Positions 56,191 through 64,000 of a DNA stretch of 64,000 bases are shown here, piece after piece. The notes below the pieces were generated by a model. That model was not told where the DNA came from. It did not search any database and worked only from the letters and a program-made list of their open reading frames with translations. Position 1 is the first letter of the stretch; each line of letters opens with the position of its first letter. The stretch is from Pseudomonas lini (lineage in GTDB: Bacteria > Pseudomonadota > Gammaproteobacteria > Pseudomonadales > Pseudomonadaceae), in the NCBI RefSeq assembly GCF_030812475.1, contig NZ_JAUSSR010000006.1, forward strand, positions 1-64,000. The letters run 5' to 3'. Made by a program: the position numbers and the translations under genes.

Positions 56191-57537
56191 TCACAAATTG
56201 TACTGCTTGCGTTTGCGGTACAGCGTCGAGGCATCGATACCCAACGTCTTGGCAGCCTGGTCCAGGGTGTCGGCAGTGGCAAGAACAGCGCCGATATGCG
56301 CTTTTTCCAACTCATCCAGACTCAACGCGGCACCGATGCGGGGCGCGTTGGTCAGCGGAGTTTCGGCCATGCCCAGGTGGCTGATCTCTACCCGCTCTTG
56401 CGGACAGATAATGCTAGCCCGCTCCACGACGTTGCGCAGCTCGCGGATGTTGCCCGGCCAGCGGTAGCTGAGCAGTGCTTCACGAGCCGCGTCGCTGAAA
56501 CCCCGCGCCGGACGTGCGTATTCCTTGACGAAGCGAGCCAGAAAACGATCGGCCAGGTTCAGGATGTCTTCCCTGCGTTCCCGTAAAGGTGGCAGGTGCA
56601 AGGTGATTACGTTGAGGCGATAGAGAAGGTCTTCACGGAAACGGCCATCGCGCACCATGTCCTCCAGATTGAGGTTGGTGGCCGCGAGAATTCGCACATC
56701 GGCTCGGCGGGTGACCGGGTCGCCGACTCGCTCGTATTCCTTGTCCTGGATAAAACGCAGCAATTTTGGTTGCAACGTTAGGGGAAAATCGCCGATCTCG
56801 TCAAGAAACAGCGTACCGCCATCGGCCTGATTGACACGCCCCAAGGTACTTTCGCTGGCGCCGGTAAAGGCACCACGGCTGTGACCGAAGAGCTCGCTTT
56901 CCATGAGTTCGGCAGTCAGGGAGGGGCAGTTGATCGTGACGCAGGATTTCTTTGCGCGCTTGCTCCACCCATGAATGGCCTGGGACAGCTCGCCTTTACC
57001 TGTACCGGATTCGCCAAGAATCAAAATGTTGGCATCGGTGCTGGCGACCTGGCGGGCAGTTTCGAGCACCACTTTCATCGCCGGGCTGTGGGAGTCCAGA
57101 CCATCCTTGGGTTTGCGCACTTCACCTTCCAGGGCTTCCAGACGAGCCGACAGCTGTCGCACTTCCAGTTGCTTGGCGGTGGCCAGGCGCAGTTGGTCGG
57201 GACTGCAAGGTTTGACCAGGTAATCGGCGGCACCGGCCTGGATCGCGTCTACCGCAGTGTCCACCGCCGAGTGCGCGGTAACGATGACCACACGCATCCA
57301 CGGCGCTTGAATGCGCATTTGCGCCAAGACATCGAGTCCATTGTCTTCCCCCAGTCGTAAATCGAGGAAGCACAAGTCGAAGACCTGACGTTGCAACAAG
57401 GCATCGGCCTGTGCAGCGCTGTTGGCGGTCGCCACGCTGTAGCCTTCATCTTCGAGGCAATAGCGAAATGTACGCAGGATGGCGGATTCATCGTCCACCA
57501 GCAGAATGCGGCCTTGGTGCTCAGTGGCTGATTCCAT
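56191..57537 (-). CDS. algB: Two-component response regulator AlgB (NtrC family)
   Basis: A 448-residue regulator. The receiver has D59 (FLDLRLGEDNG) as phosphorylation site. The AAA+ domain has Walker A GESGTGKGEL, the sigma-54 contact loop GAFTGA (SRGAFTGASES) and GTLFLDEIGDFPL. The Fis-type helix-turn-helix at the end reads DTLDQAAKTLGIDASTLYRK. AlgB activates alginate genes, reportedly without phosphorylation and without sigma-54 at algD, yet the GAFTGA loop is intact here. Transcribed with kinB. Confidence 0.97.
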   Translation of the reverse strand: MESATEHQGRILLVDDESAILRTFRYCLEDEGYSVATANSAAQADALLQRQVFDLCFLDLRLGEDNGLDVLAQMRIQAPWMRVVIVTAHSAVDTAVDAIQAGAADYLVKPCSPDQLRLATAKQLEVRQLSARLEALEGEVRKPKDGLDSHSPAMKVVLETARQVASTDANILILGESGTGKGELSQAIHGWSKRAKKSCVTINCPSLTAELMESELFGHSRGAFTGASESTLGRVNQADGGTLFLDEIGDFPLTLQPKLLRFIQDKEYERVGDPVTRRADVRILAATNLNLEDMVRDGRFREDLLYRLNVITLHLPPLRERREDILNLADRFLARFVKEYARPARGFSDAAREALLSYRWPGNIRELRNVVERASIICPQERVEISHLGMAETPLTNAPRIGAALSLDELEKAHIGAVLATADTLDQAAKTLGIDASTLYRKRKQYNL

Positions 57538-57973
57538 TTTCCTACGCTCCTTAATGAATGATCTTTAATTAGTCCCGGAAAAATCGGGCAAGTTGCATGG
57601 TTGATTCTGGTCGATTCCGACTACAACAGGGTAGCTCTCTCCTTACCCTACGGCTAATCGCCTGATTTTGTTGTTTTTTTATCAGATAGCCGGTCTACAG
57701 GCGGACCACTGGTCATTTTTCTGACAGCCATGCCCTTCAGGCAATTCAAAAAACCTGAAAATTCCTACGCAGCGATCGTGCATTACGCCCGACCGCAGAA
57801 AGACCATCGTGCAGGATGCGTCCGACCCGATTTTGTCATCGCTATTAACTTATTGATTTAATTCAGTTTTTTTCTTTAGAAAAGCTGGCATGCAGGCTGC
57901 AATGACTGAGTTATCCAGGGCATTCACCTCGTTGCCCTAAATAAAATCACCACAGTGTGGGAGGAGCTTCAGG
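57538..57973. promoter_or_regulatory. 436-base AT-rich divergent control region of algB and the small gene at 57974
   Basis: This region is strikingly richer in A+T than its surroundings, with runs such as TTTTTTTATC near 57671 and TTTTTTTCTTTAGAAAA near 57868. I see no open reading frame worth calling. It contains the sigma-54-like site listed separately. I found no convincing AlgU box for algB. Confidence 0.55.
57886..57901 (+). promoter_or_regulatory. Candidate sigma-54 (RpoN) promoter
   Basis: TGGCATGCAGGCTGCA fits the -24/-12 consensus TGGCACG-N4-TTGCA with two mismatches. It has the required GG-N10-GC spacing (GG 57887-57888, GC 57899-57900). A start point about 11 bases on would give a leader of about 60 bases to the gene at 57974. 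Upstream AT-rich DNA could hold IHF and activator sites. Confidence 0.6.
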
Positions 57974-58261
57974 ATGAGTCGCCAACGTGCCGCCCAATTG
58001 CGTATCTCGCCACTGCATATCCAACAAGGTTTGTTTGCTGTCCTGGCGCTGTTGATCACATTGATCGGCGGCCAGCAGTTTCAGCGTTGGGAGCAGAACT
58101 CGCAGCAGGAAGCGTCGCGCGTGTCGATTCAGCATCCGGTCCAGACCCATTTCAGCGCAGCCAGCAGCAGCCAGGCTGACCTCGCGCCGATGCGAATGAT
58201 GGATGTCGACCAGGCCCAGCCTTTGGACGAGATGCCTCGTCAGGAACGCTGGGTGTTCTGA
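57974..58261 (+). CDS. Hypothetical single-span membrane protein
   Basis: A 95-residue protein with one membrane helix (GLFAVLALLITLIGG, about 19-33) and a polar C-terminal tail rich in Ser, Gln and Met (QADLAPMRMMDVDQAQPLDE). No domain recognised. The start has GGAGGAGC upstream at good spacing. It is divergent from algB behind a sigma-54-like promoter and is followed 80 bases later by the DUF1328 gene. In P. aeruginosa a small gene of unknown role is recalled at the same place. Confidence 0.75.
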   Translation: MSRQRAAQLRISPLHIQQGLFAVLALLITLIGGQQFQRWEQNSQQEASRVSIQHPVQTHFSAASSSQADLAPMRMMDVDQAQPLDEMPRQERWVF

Positions 58262-58317
58262 ATAAATGAACTTGGCGCGCTCTGCGCCGGGAAAAGCACC
58301 ACAAGCATTACCTCTAA

Positions 58318-58506
<189 letters not shown>

Positions 58507-58508
58507 AA

Positions 58509-58973
58509 ATGAGCGTTTCCTTCAAGTCACTGGCAGCCGCCCTGCTTCTGGGCGGTAGTGCCATGGTCATGGCCGCCAATGATGGCCAGACGCGCGCCAA
58601 CGAACTGCTGAGCGCTGACCCTCAATACCGTGAAACCTGGCAAGACGTGGTTGAGAAAGAAGAACGCCTGCCCGACTGGGTGATGAATCTTTCCGGCGAT
58701 GCCGAGCAAATGACAGCGGTTGAAGAAGACGGTGACCAGTATCTGGTAGGGCCGTTATGCGAATCCCAGGCCAAATGCCTGAATAATCGATTAATTGTGG
58801 CCGTCAGCTTCGACAAAAAGCATGCCTACGCTATGCTGGTTGAAGTACCTGCGGGATTGCCGGCCGACAAGTCGCCGACGCGCCATGCGACGTATCGCTT
58901 TCTGGGAAAACCAGACCAGGGTATGCAGGAAATGTTGAAGGAACAGCTGAAGAAAGATCCGAACTGGTACTGA
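58509..58973 (+). CDS. Ivy-family putative c-type lysozyme inhibitor
   Basis: A 154-residue periplasmic protein with a signal peptide ending near MVMA. It has the Ivy domain: NELLSADPQYRETWQDVV, LPDWVMNLSG, YLVGPLCESQAKCLNNRLIV in short pieces, and a C-terminal GKPDQGMQEML. Ivy proteins protect against host lysozyme and limit autolysis. The inhibitory loop is CKPHDC in E. coli; here it is C84-ESQAK-C90, one residue longer and without the key His. Inhibition is therefore doubtful. It is co-transcribed with the DUF1328 gene. Confidence 0.85.
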   Translation: MSVSFKSLAAALLLGGSAMVMAANDGQTRANELLSADPQYRETWQDVVEKEERLPDWVMNLSGDAEQMTAVEEDGDQYLVGPLCESQAKCLNNRLIVAVSFDKKHAYAMLVEVPAGLPADKSPTRHATYRFLGKPDQGMQEMLKEQLKKDPNWY

Positions 58974-59677
58974 TTTTGAGATATGAGAGAAGCCACACTG
59001 CTTCTTTCCAAATGCGCTACCCGAGAACGGTAGACGCATGACCAAGGGGTCGGGATGTTCTGCCTGTTTCAGGGGCGGAGTGACCTACGGGTACATGGGG
59101 TGCCTGCGCAAGGGCCGGGTCAGGCAAAAAGCTGCGACGCAAGTTCGCCGATCAATCATGCTCGACGGACTTGCGAAGAGCTTCGCTGGACAACTTTTGC
59201 ATTGCGTCAGGTTTCTTTCGCTTACCTGATAATCCACGCCACAAATCCTGCAACTTTCCCCAGTCAGCCTCCGCACGACCGTACATCGAGAAATATAATC
59301 GGACTTGTGCCGCTTATTTTCTCCGCGCACAGACGGAATTCTTCAGAAAAACCCTCTCGCCTCGCTGATTAAAAAACACTCAATCGTCCCTGAAATGGCA
59401 GGTTCGCGGCACTTTTGACTGCGCAAATGTCGTATTCGAACCGGTTGGGACGAGAGTTTCAGTGAAAAAAACTCATGCCGATTCGGCATAGGGTAGGCGT
59501 TTACGGCATTAGACGCCGCTCCCTTGCATCGGAATAGTTGCGCCTTTTTTCGCCTGCCAGAGAGCACTAACAAGCGCTCCGGGGCACCTTATACGGGGGC
59601 AGGTGCACAGGACTTTTTCGCCACAAGCGTTCCAGTTCCTGCATCGGTCTGAGTCAAACGCAAGTAAGGGTAAAGAT
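58974..59677. other. 704-base gap without a supported gene, upstream of gltP
   Basis: Several short open frames exist on both strands, but none has a ribosome-binding site plus protein-like composition. Visible structure: TGCCTG/CAGGCA arms at 59101-59126, CGCAAGT/ACTTGCG arms at 59138-59175, and a perfect 15-base palindrome (ATGCCGATTCGGCAT) at 59475-59489. The region probably holds the gltP promoter and operator; the 59000-59200 part remains unexplained. Confidence 0.5.
59475..59489. promoter_or_regulatory. Perfect palindrome upstream of gltP
   Basis: ATGCCGA and TCGGCAT are separated by one base, about 190 bases before the gltP start. It is a candidate binding site for a dimeric regulator of dicarboxylate/glutamate uptake, but the factor is unknown. 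Confidence 0.4.
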
Positions 59678-61009
59678 ATGAAGAAGGCAAAGCTTAGCCT
59701 CGCCTGGCAGATCCTCATCGGTCTGGTATTGGGGATTGCAATCGGTGCGCTGCTCAACCATTTCGGTGCCGAAAAGGCCTGGTGGATCAGTAACGTTCTG
59801 CAACCGGCAGGCGATATCTTTATCCGTCTGATCAAGATGATCGTGATCCCGATCGTGATTTCCTCGTTGATCGTCGGTATCGCGGGTGTTGGCGATGCGA
59901 AGAAGCTCGGCAGCATCGGTCTGAAGACCATCCTCTACTTCGAAATCGTGACCACGATTGCCATCGTCGTCGGCCTGGTCCTGGCGAACCTGTTCCACCC
60001 GGGTACCGGCATCGACATGAGCACGCTGGGTACTGTCGATATTTCCAAGTACCAGGCCACAGCCGCCGAGGTGCAGCATGAACACGCGTTCATCGAAACC
60101 ATCCTCAACCTGATCCCGTCGAACATCTTCGCGGCTGTCGCCCGTGGCGAGATGCTGCCGATCATCTTCTTCTCGGTGTTGTTCGGCCTCGGCTTGTCGA
60201 GCTTGAAACCCGATTTGCGCGACCCGCTGGTGAGGCTGTTCCAGGGCGTTTCGGAAAGCATGTTCAAAGTCACCCACATGATCATGAACTACGCCCCGAT
60301 CGGCGTTTTCGCACTGATCGCGGTGACCGTGGCCAACTTCGGCTTCGCTTCCCTGCTGCCGCTGGCCAAACTGGTGCTTCTGGTTTACTTCGCCATCGCC
60401 TTCTTCGCCTTCATGGTGTTGGGCTTGATTGCTCGCCTGTTCGGTTTCTCTGTGATCAAGCTGATGCGCATCTTCAAGGATGAGCTGGTGCTGGCCTACT
60501 CCACCGCCAGCTCCGAAACCGTGCTGCCACGTGTCATCGAGAAGATGGAAGCCTACGGCGCACCGAAAGCGATCTGCAGCTTCGTGGTGCCAACCGGTTA
60601 CTCGTTCAACCTCGACGGTTCGACGCTGTACCAGAGCATCGCGGCGATTTTCATTGCCCAGTTGTACGGCATCGACCTGTCCATCAGCCAGCAATTGCTG
60701 CTTGTGCTGACGTTGATGGTCACCTCCAAAGGCATCGCCGGTGTACCGGGTGTGTCCTTCGTGGTGCTGCTGGCAACGCTGGGCAGCGTGGGTATTCCAT
60801 TGGAAGGCCTGGCGTTCATCGCCGGTGTCGATCGCATCATGGACATGGCCCGCACCGCACTGAACGTTATCGGCAATGCGTTGGCCGTATTGGTCATCTC
60901 CCGTTGGGAAGGCATGTACGACGACGCCAAGGGCCAGCGCTACTGGAACTCCCTGCCGCACTGGCGCAGCAAGGAAAAGCTGCCGGCTGGCGAAACCTCG
61001 AACAGCTGA
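59678..61009 (+). CDS. gltP: Proton/glutamate symporter (DAACS family)
   Basis: A 443-residue inner-membrane symporter importing glutamate and aspartate with protons. Family motifs are AYSTASSETVLPRVIEKME (serine-rich reentrant loop HP1), VVPTGYSFNLDGSTLYQSIA (TM7 region) and GVPGVSFVVLLATLGSVGIP (HP2), with DRIMDMARTALNVIGNALA in the last helix. The start at 59678 follows TAAGGG. Upstream lies a long unexplained region and downstream a REPIN. Confidence 0.95.
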   Translation: MKKAKLSLAWQILIGLVLGIAIGALLNHFGAEKAWWISNVLQPAGDIFIRLIKMIVIPIVISSLIVGIAGVGDAKKLGSIGLKTILYFEIVTTIAIVVGLVLANLFHPGTGIDMSTLGTVDISKYQATAAEVQHEHAFIETILNLIPSNIFAAVARGEMLPIIFFSVLFGLGLSSLKPDLRDPLVRLFQGVSESMFKVTHMIMNYAPIGVFALIAVTVANFGFASLLPLAKLVLLVYFAIAFFAFMVLGLIARLFGFSVIKLMRIFKDELVLAYSTASSETVLPRVIEKMEAYGAPKAICSFVVPTGYSFNLDGSTLYQSIAAIFIAQLYGIDLSISQQLLLVLTLMVTSKGIAGVPGVSFVVLLATLGSVGIPLEGLAFIAGVDRIMDMARTALNVIGNALAVLVISRWEGMYDDAKGQRYWNSLPHWRSKEKLPAGETSNS

Positions 61010-61018
61010 CACAAAACC

Positions 61019-61111
61019 CTGTGGGAGCGAGCCTGCTCGCGAAAGCGGTGTGACATCCAACATTGATGTCGCCTGATACGACGCTTTCGCGAGCAGGCTC
61101 GCTCCCACAAT
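61019..61111. repeat. REPIN (GTGGGAGCGAGCCTGCTCGCG type)
   Basis: GTGGGAGCGAGCCTGCTCGC faces GCGAGCAGGCTCGCTCCCAC, with the inner arm GAAAGCGGTGTGACATC partly mirrored. The inner linker resembles the one at 62456. Confidence 0.9.
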
Positions 61112-61134
61112 TGGCCCGCGTATATAGCGCTTAG

Positions 61135-61160
61135 CAAACCCCGGAGAAATCCGGGGTTTG
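61135..61160 (+). terminator. Terminator after gltP
   Basis: CAAACCCCGG / CCGGGGTTTG is a perfect ten-base stem with a six-base loop. The T tail is short. Confidence 0.75.
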
Positions 61161-61213
61161 TCGTTTCTGGCTACCCCGCTATCATTCGCCGCATTCTTTG
61201 GGGGATTTAACTG

Positions 61214-62443
61214 ATGCTCAATGGCCTGTGGCTCGGCTTCTTCATCGTGGCAGCCGTATCGGCGCTGGCGCAGTGGTTGATCGGCGGCAACGCCGGGATC
61301 TTCGCGGCGATGGTGGAAAGCATTTTCGCCATGGCCAAACTGTCGGTCGAAGTCATGGTCTTGTTGTTCGGCACCCTCACCCTCTGGCTGGGCTTCCTGC
61401 GGATCGCCGAGAAAGCCGGGATCGTCGAGTGGCTGGCCAAGGCACTGGGCCCATTGTTCCTGCGCCTGATGCCGGAAGTGCCGGCCGGTCACCCCGCCAT
61501 CGGCCTGATCACGCTCAACTTCGCCGCCAATGGCCTGGGCCTGGATAATGCCGCCACGCCAATCGGCCTCAAGGCCATGAAGGCGCTGCAAGAGCTCAAC
61601 CCCAGCGCTACCATCGCCAGCAATGCCCAGATCCTGTTCCTGGTGCTTAACGCCTCTTCCCTGACCCTGCTGCCGGTGACGATCTTCATGTACCGCGCCC
61701 AGCAAGGTGCGCCTGATCCGACGCTGGTGTTCCTGCCTATCCTGCTGGCGACCAGCTGCTCGACGCTCGTGGGTCTGTTGTCAGTGGCGGTCATGCAACG
61801 TCTGCGCCTGTGGGACCCGGTGGTGCTCGCGTACCTGATTCCCGGCGCCCTGATACTGGGTGGCTTCATGGCGCTGCTGGCGACGCTCTCGGCGACCGCC
61901 CTGGCCGGCCTGTCATCGATCCTCGGCAACCTGACGCTGTTCGGGTTGATCATGCTGTTCCTGGTGATCGGCGCGTTACGCAAGGTAAAGGTCTACGAGG
62001 CGTTCGTCGAAGGCGCCAAAGAAGGCTTCGATGTGGCGAAGAACCTGCTGCCGTACCTGGTGGCGATGCTCTGTGCGGTCGGCGTGCTGCGAGCGTCCGG
62101 GGCGCTGGATTTTGGTCTGGACGGGATTCGGCATCTGGTGGAGTGGGCCGGTTGGGACACGCGCTTCGTCGATGCCTTGCCGACCGCCATGGTCAAGCCG
62201 TTTTCAGGCAGTGCGGCCCGGGCGATGCTGATCGAAACCATGAAGACGTCCGGGGTAGACAGCTTCCCGGCGCTGGTCGCGGCGACGATTCAGGGCAGTA
62301 CGGAAACGACGTTCTATGTGCTGGCGGTGTACTTCGGTGCAGTGGGCATTCAGCGCGCACGGCATGCGGTGGGATGTGCGCTGCTGGCGGAGCTGGCCGG
62401 CGTTCTTGGCGCCATCGGGGTGTGTTACTGGTTCTTCGGCTAA
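61214..62443 (+). CDS. Nucleoside-recognition domain membrane protein (SpmA/SpmB-like fusion)
   Basis: A 409-residue inner-membrane protein with about nine helices and two Gate (nucleoside recognition) domains. The first (about 40-160) has TLTLWLGFLRIAEKAGIVEW and NFAANGLGLDNAATPIGLKA. The second (about 260-400) has EGAKEGFDVAKNLLPYLVAM and IQGSTETTFYVLAVYFGAVG. In Bacillus the halves are separate proteins, SpmA and SpmB, tied to spore maturation. In Gram-negative bacteria the role is unknown, perhaps transport. The ATG at 61214 is only weakly supported by a ribosome-binding site. Confidence 0.88.
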   Translation: MLNGLWLGFFIVAAVSALAQWLIGGNAGIFAAMVESIFAMAKLSVEVMVLLFGTLTLWLGFLRIAEKAGIVEWLAKALGPLFLRLMPEVPAGHPAIGLITLNFAANGLGLDNAATPIGLKAMKALQELNPSATIASNAQILFLVLNASSLTLLPVTIFMYRAQQGAPDPTLVFLPILLATSCSTLVGLLSVAVMQRLRLWDPVVLAYLIPGALILGGFMALLATLSATALAGLSSILGNLTLFGLIMLFLVIGALRKVKVYEAFVEGAKEGFDVAKNLLPYLVAMLCAVGVLRASGALDFGLDGIRHLVEWAGWDTRFVDALPTAMVKPFSGSAARAMLIETMKTSGVDSFPALVAATIQGSTETTFYVLAVYFGAVGIQRARHAVGCALLAELAGVLGAIGVCYWFFG

Positions 62444-62455
62444 CCGCGAACCCCT

Positions 62456-62548
62456 TGTGGGAGCGGGCTTGCTCGCGAAAGCGGTGTGTCATTCAGTATT
62501 GATGTCGATTGACACAACGCCTTCGCGAGCAAGCCCGCTCCCACAGGG
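62456..62548. repeat. REPIN (GTGGGAGCGGGCTTGCTCGCG type)
   Basis: GTGGGAGCGGGCTTGCTCGC faces GCGAGCAAGCCCGCTCCCAC, with a GAAAGCGGTGTGTCATTCAG linker close to that of the previous element. Confidence 0.9.
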
Positions 62549-62561
62549 TTCAGTGCTGGAC

Positions 62562-63188
62562 TCAGGGTCTTTGTGGCAGAGCCGCTTTATGCCCTTGCTC
62601 AACCACCCAGGCCACCACCTGTGCCGTCAACCGGTCACTCGCCTGGCCAAACCCGGCCACCACCGCCGGCACCTTCACATCGCTCAACGGCTGACGCACT
62701 TCAAAGCGCCGGCTGGCGAGGATCCGCTGGTCATGACCGCGTACCAATAGCGCATCCAGCCGCACCACCACGCTTGCCGTGCGGTCCTGGTATTCCGTCT
62801 GGAACGCCTGCAGGTTGCCGCCCAGCTCCAGGTCCGCCTGGAAATTACTGTCATCGGTGCTCAGCAGCGACACCCGACCGTCACGCTGGAAACCATCGAG
62901 CAGACGATTACGCAGCAGCACCGGCGCCGGGTCGCTCCAGCGTGAAGCCTTGTAGCTGCTGATCAGGTCACCCTGCGGGATCACTGCGATGTTCGGGCTG
63001 TTCAATGCCTGGCTGGCCTGCGGCTTTGTCAGGCGAAGCGACCAGGGTTGCGGCATGCCTTGATAGCCTGGGGCGCTGCTTTGGGACGTCGGTAGCCGAT
63101 AGACATCGGACGGCTCGGACTTGGGCAGGATCGAGCAGGAAGCTGTCAACGCAAATGCGGCGAGGACGGCGAGGCGGCTCACTTTCAT
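62562..63188 (-). CDS. ABC-type transport auxiliary lipoprotein (PqiC/YmbA-like)
   Basis: A 208-residue lipoprotein (lipobox LTASCSIL) with the PqiC-like domain: SDVYRLPTSQSS at the start, NIAVIPQGDLISSYKASRWSD in short pieces, PAPVLLRNRLLDGFQRDGR and a C-terminal QVVAWVVEQGHKAALP. Such proteins partner with MCE proteins in lipid transport across the envelope. It overlaps the MCE gene upstream by four bases and is the last gene of that operon. Confidence 0.88.
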   Translation of the reverse strand: MKVSRLAVLAAFALTASCSILPKSEPSDVYRLPTSQSSAPGYQGMPQPWSLRLTKPQASQALNSPNIAVIPQGDLISSYKASRWSDPAPVLLRNRLLDGFQRDGRVSLLSTDDSNFQADLELGGNLQAFQTEYQDRTASVVVRLDALLVRGHDQRILASRRFEVRQPLSDVKVPAVVAGFGQASDRLTAQVVAWVVEQGHKAALPQRP

Positions 63189-64000
63189 GGCGTGAATTCC
63201 TTGTTCTTGTCGTTGCCGAGCAAATAACCACTGGGGTTGGCTTCCAGGCGCTGGGAAATGGCCCGCAACGACGTCAGGGTATCGCGCAATTCACGCACCG
63301 CCGGCGCCAGGCCGTTGAGGCCCTGCATCCCGCTGTTCAGCGAATCCTGATTGTTGGTGAGCAGCTTGTTGATCGTGGCGCTGCTCTGTTCCAGCGATTT
63401 CATGGCTTGTTCGGCACTGCCGAACATCTGTTTGCCCTGATCGCTGATCAAGCCGTTGGCATTGCGCATCAGCGCGGCGGTCTGCTCTAGCGTGGCCGTG
63501 GCCTGCTTGCCGATGGCACCTAGTTGCTGCATGGCCTGGCGGATGTCGCCGCGCTGATCGGCGAGGGTGCCGGTGGTTTGCTCCAGGTGTTCAAGGGTCT
63601 TGCTGACGTGCTCGACATTCTCCGAAGAAAACATCTGATTGGCGTTGTGCATCAGCACGTTCACGCCAGCCATCAGGTCGGTGCTGTCGTTGAGCAGCCG
63701 GGCGATAGGTGAGGGCGATGCAACGATCGTAGGTAAATCACCGTTCTTGCCCCTGAGCGTCGGACTCTGTGGCGTGCCACCGCTGAGTTGGATGATCGAG
63801 GTCCCGGTAATCCCGGTCAGCGCCAGTTTGGCCTCGGTGTCTTCCTTGATCGGTGTATCACCGCCCAGGCGGATGCGCGCCAGTACCCGGCGCGGATCTT
63901 TCGGGTCCAGGCGCAATGTCACCACGTCGCCGACCTTGATCCCGCTGTACTGCACGGCGCTGCCCTTGGACAAACCGCTGACCGCCTCGTTGAAGACGAT
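63185..64000 (-). CDS. MlaD/MCE-family protein, partial (N-terminus outside window)
   Basis: The last 271 codons of an MCE protein; the frame is open through base 64000. The visible MCE domain part has FNEAVSGLSKGSAVQYSGIK, then GDVVTLRLDPKDPRRVLARI and the GITGTSIIQLSGG end. A long helical coiled-coil region follows (about 95-240 of the visible part, with MHNANQMFSSENVEHVSKTL and GLISDQGKQMFGSAEQAMKS). Such helices form tunnels for lipid movement. A permease and ATPase are expected upstream, outside the window. Confidence 0.92.
   Translation of the reverse strand: MVFNEAVSGLSKGSAVQYSGIKVGDVVTLRLDPKDPRRVLARIRLGGDTPIKEDTEAKLALTGITGTSIIQLSGGTPQSPTLRGKNGDLPTIVASPSPIARLLNDSTDLMAGVNVLMHNANQMFSSENVEHVSKTLEHLEQTTGTLADQRGDIRQAMQQLGAIGKQATATLEQTAALMRNANGLISDQGKQMFGSAEQAMKSLEQSSATINKLLTNNQDSLNSGMQGLNGLAPAVRELRDTLTSLRAISQRLEANPSGYLLGNDKNKEFTP

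Noticed and set aside
58268..58300. Sigma-54 or AlgU promoter before the DUF1328 gene
   Set aside because: GAACTT is followed by no matching -10. The GG-N10-GC spacing at 58274 comes from a GGCGC/GCGCC hairpin with poor consensus elsewhere.
59038..59229. 63-codon forward frame between the Ivy gene and gltP
   Set aside because: No ribosome-binding site and no family resemblance; overlapping frames look equally open.
59654..61705. Very long reverse-strand open frame (about 680 codons) across gltP and its neighbour
   Set aside because: It is antisense to gltP and spans a REPIN and two genes; composition is His/Gln/Asp-rich with no domain pattern.

Overview
The window is a chromosomal segment of a fluorescent Pseudomonas (P. 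fluorescens group). This rests on the gene families seen (trpI-trpBA, polA-ersA-engB, algB-kinB, dgcP, the cox cluster with a cytochrome c-fused CoxB), on the high G+C content, and on many short inverted repeats of the GTAGGAGCGAGC/GCTCGCTCCYAC type common in this group. No rRNA, tRNA, insertion sequence, prophage or CRISPR array is visible. Almost all the DNA looks like conserved core genome, and I did not find a clearly new multi-gene defence or mobile system.

Layout. 1-2191: the 3' end of pntB, then an acetyl-CoA hydrolase/CoA-transferase. 2192-6150: a DUF1127 gene behind a repeat-rich promoter region, then three tandem secreted DUF2388 genes and a large DUF4105 protein carrying an HEITH motif. 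6163-9255: trpBA divergent from their activator gene trpI. 9228-14464: small stress and envelope genes (DUF883, dodecin, two DUF1161 paralogues, a luciferase-like oxidoreductase, an OsmC protein, two paralogous lipoproteins, a lipoprotein peptidase). 14519-18184: a HAD phosphatase, gamma-carbonic anhydrase, prlC and a zinc-ribbon protein. 18517-23490: an orphan EF-hand-like gene, a radical SAM gene behind a LexA box, a beta-carbonic anhydrase with a SulP transporter, and an unknown gene.

23862-32518 encodes the aa3-type cytochrome c oxidase (CoxB, CoxA, CoxC) with its assembly factors: CtaG for copper, Surf1, CtaA and CyoE for heme A, and two thioredoxin-like proteins with CxxxC motifs. 32706-35237 is the metNIQ methionine importer. 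35509-37650 is the large catalase katE. 37769-41552 is the zinc block: a lipoprotein gene, then znuB-znuC-zur in one overlapping unit divergent from znuA. 41671-47353 holds thrB, a DUF2782 gene, polA, the sRNA ersA, engB and a cytochrome c5.

47400-54382 carries cytochrome c4, dsbA, an EEP-family phosphatase/nuclease, the diguanylate cyclase dgcP, a lipoprotein amidase and an EAL phosphodiesterase, so cyclic-di-GMP synthesis and breakdown genes lie three genes apart. 54390-57537 is the KinB/AlgB two-component system of alginate control. Divergent from it is a small gene with a good sigma-54-type promoter match, followed by a DUF1328 gene and an Ivy-family gene. The window closes with gltP, a nucleoside-recognition (SpmAB-like) membrane protein, and the end of an Mla/Pqi-like lipid-transport operon that runs off the right edge.

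Observations most worth a second look: replaced metal ligands in the PolA proofreading site, a 15-bp tandem repeat extending TrpB, the DUF2388 array with its zincin-like partner, and the sigma-54-like site next to algB.
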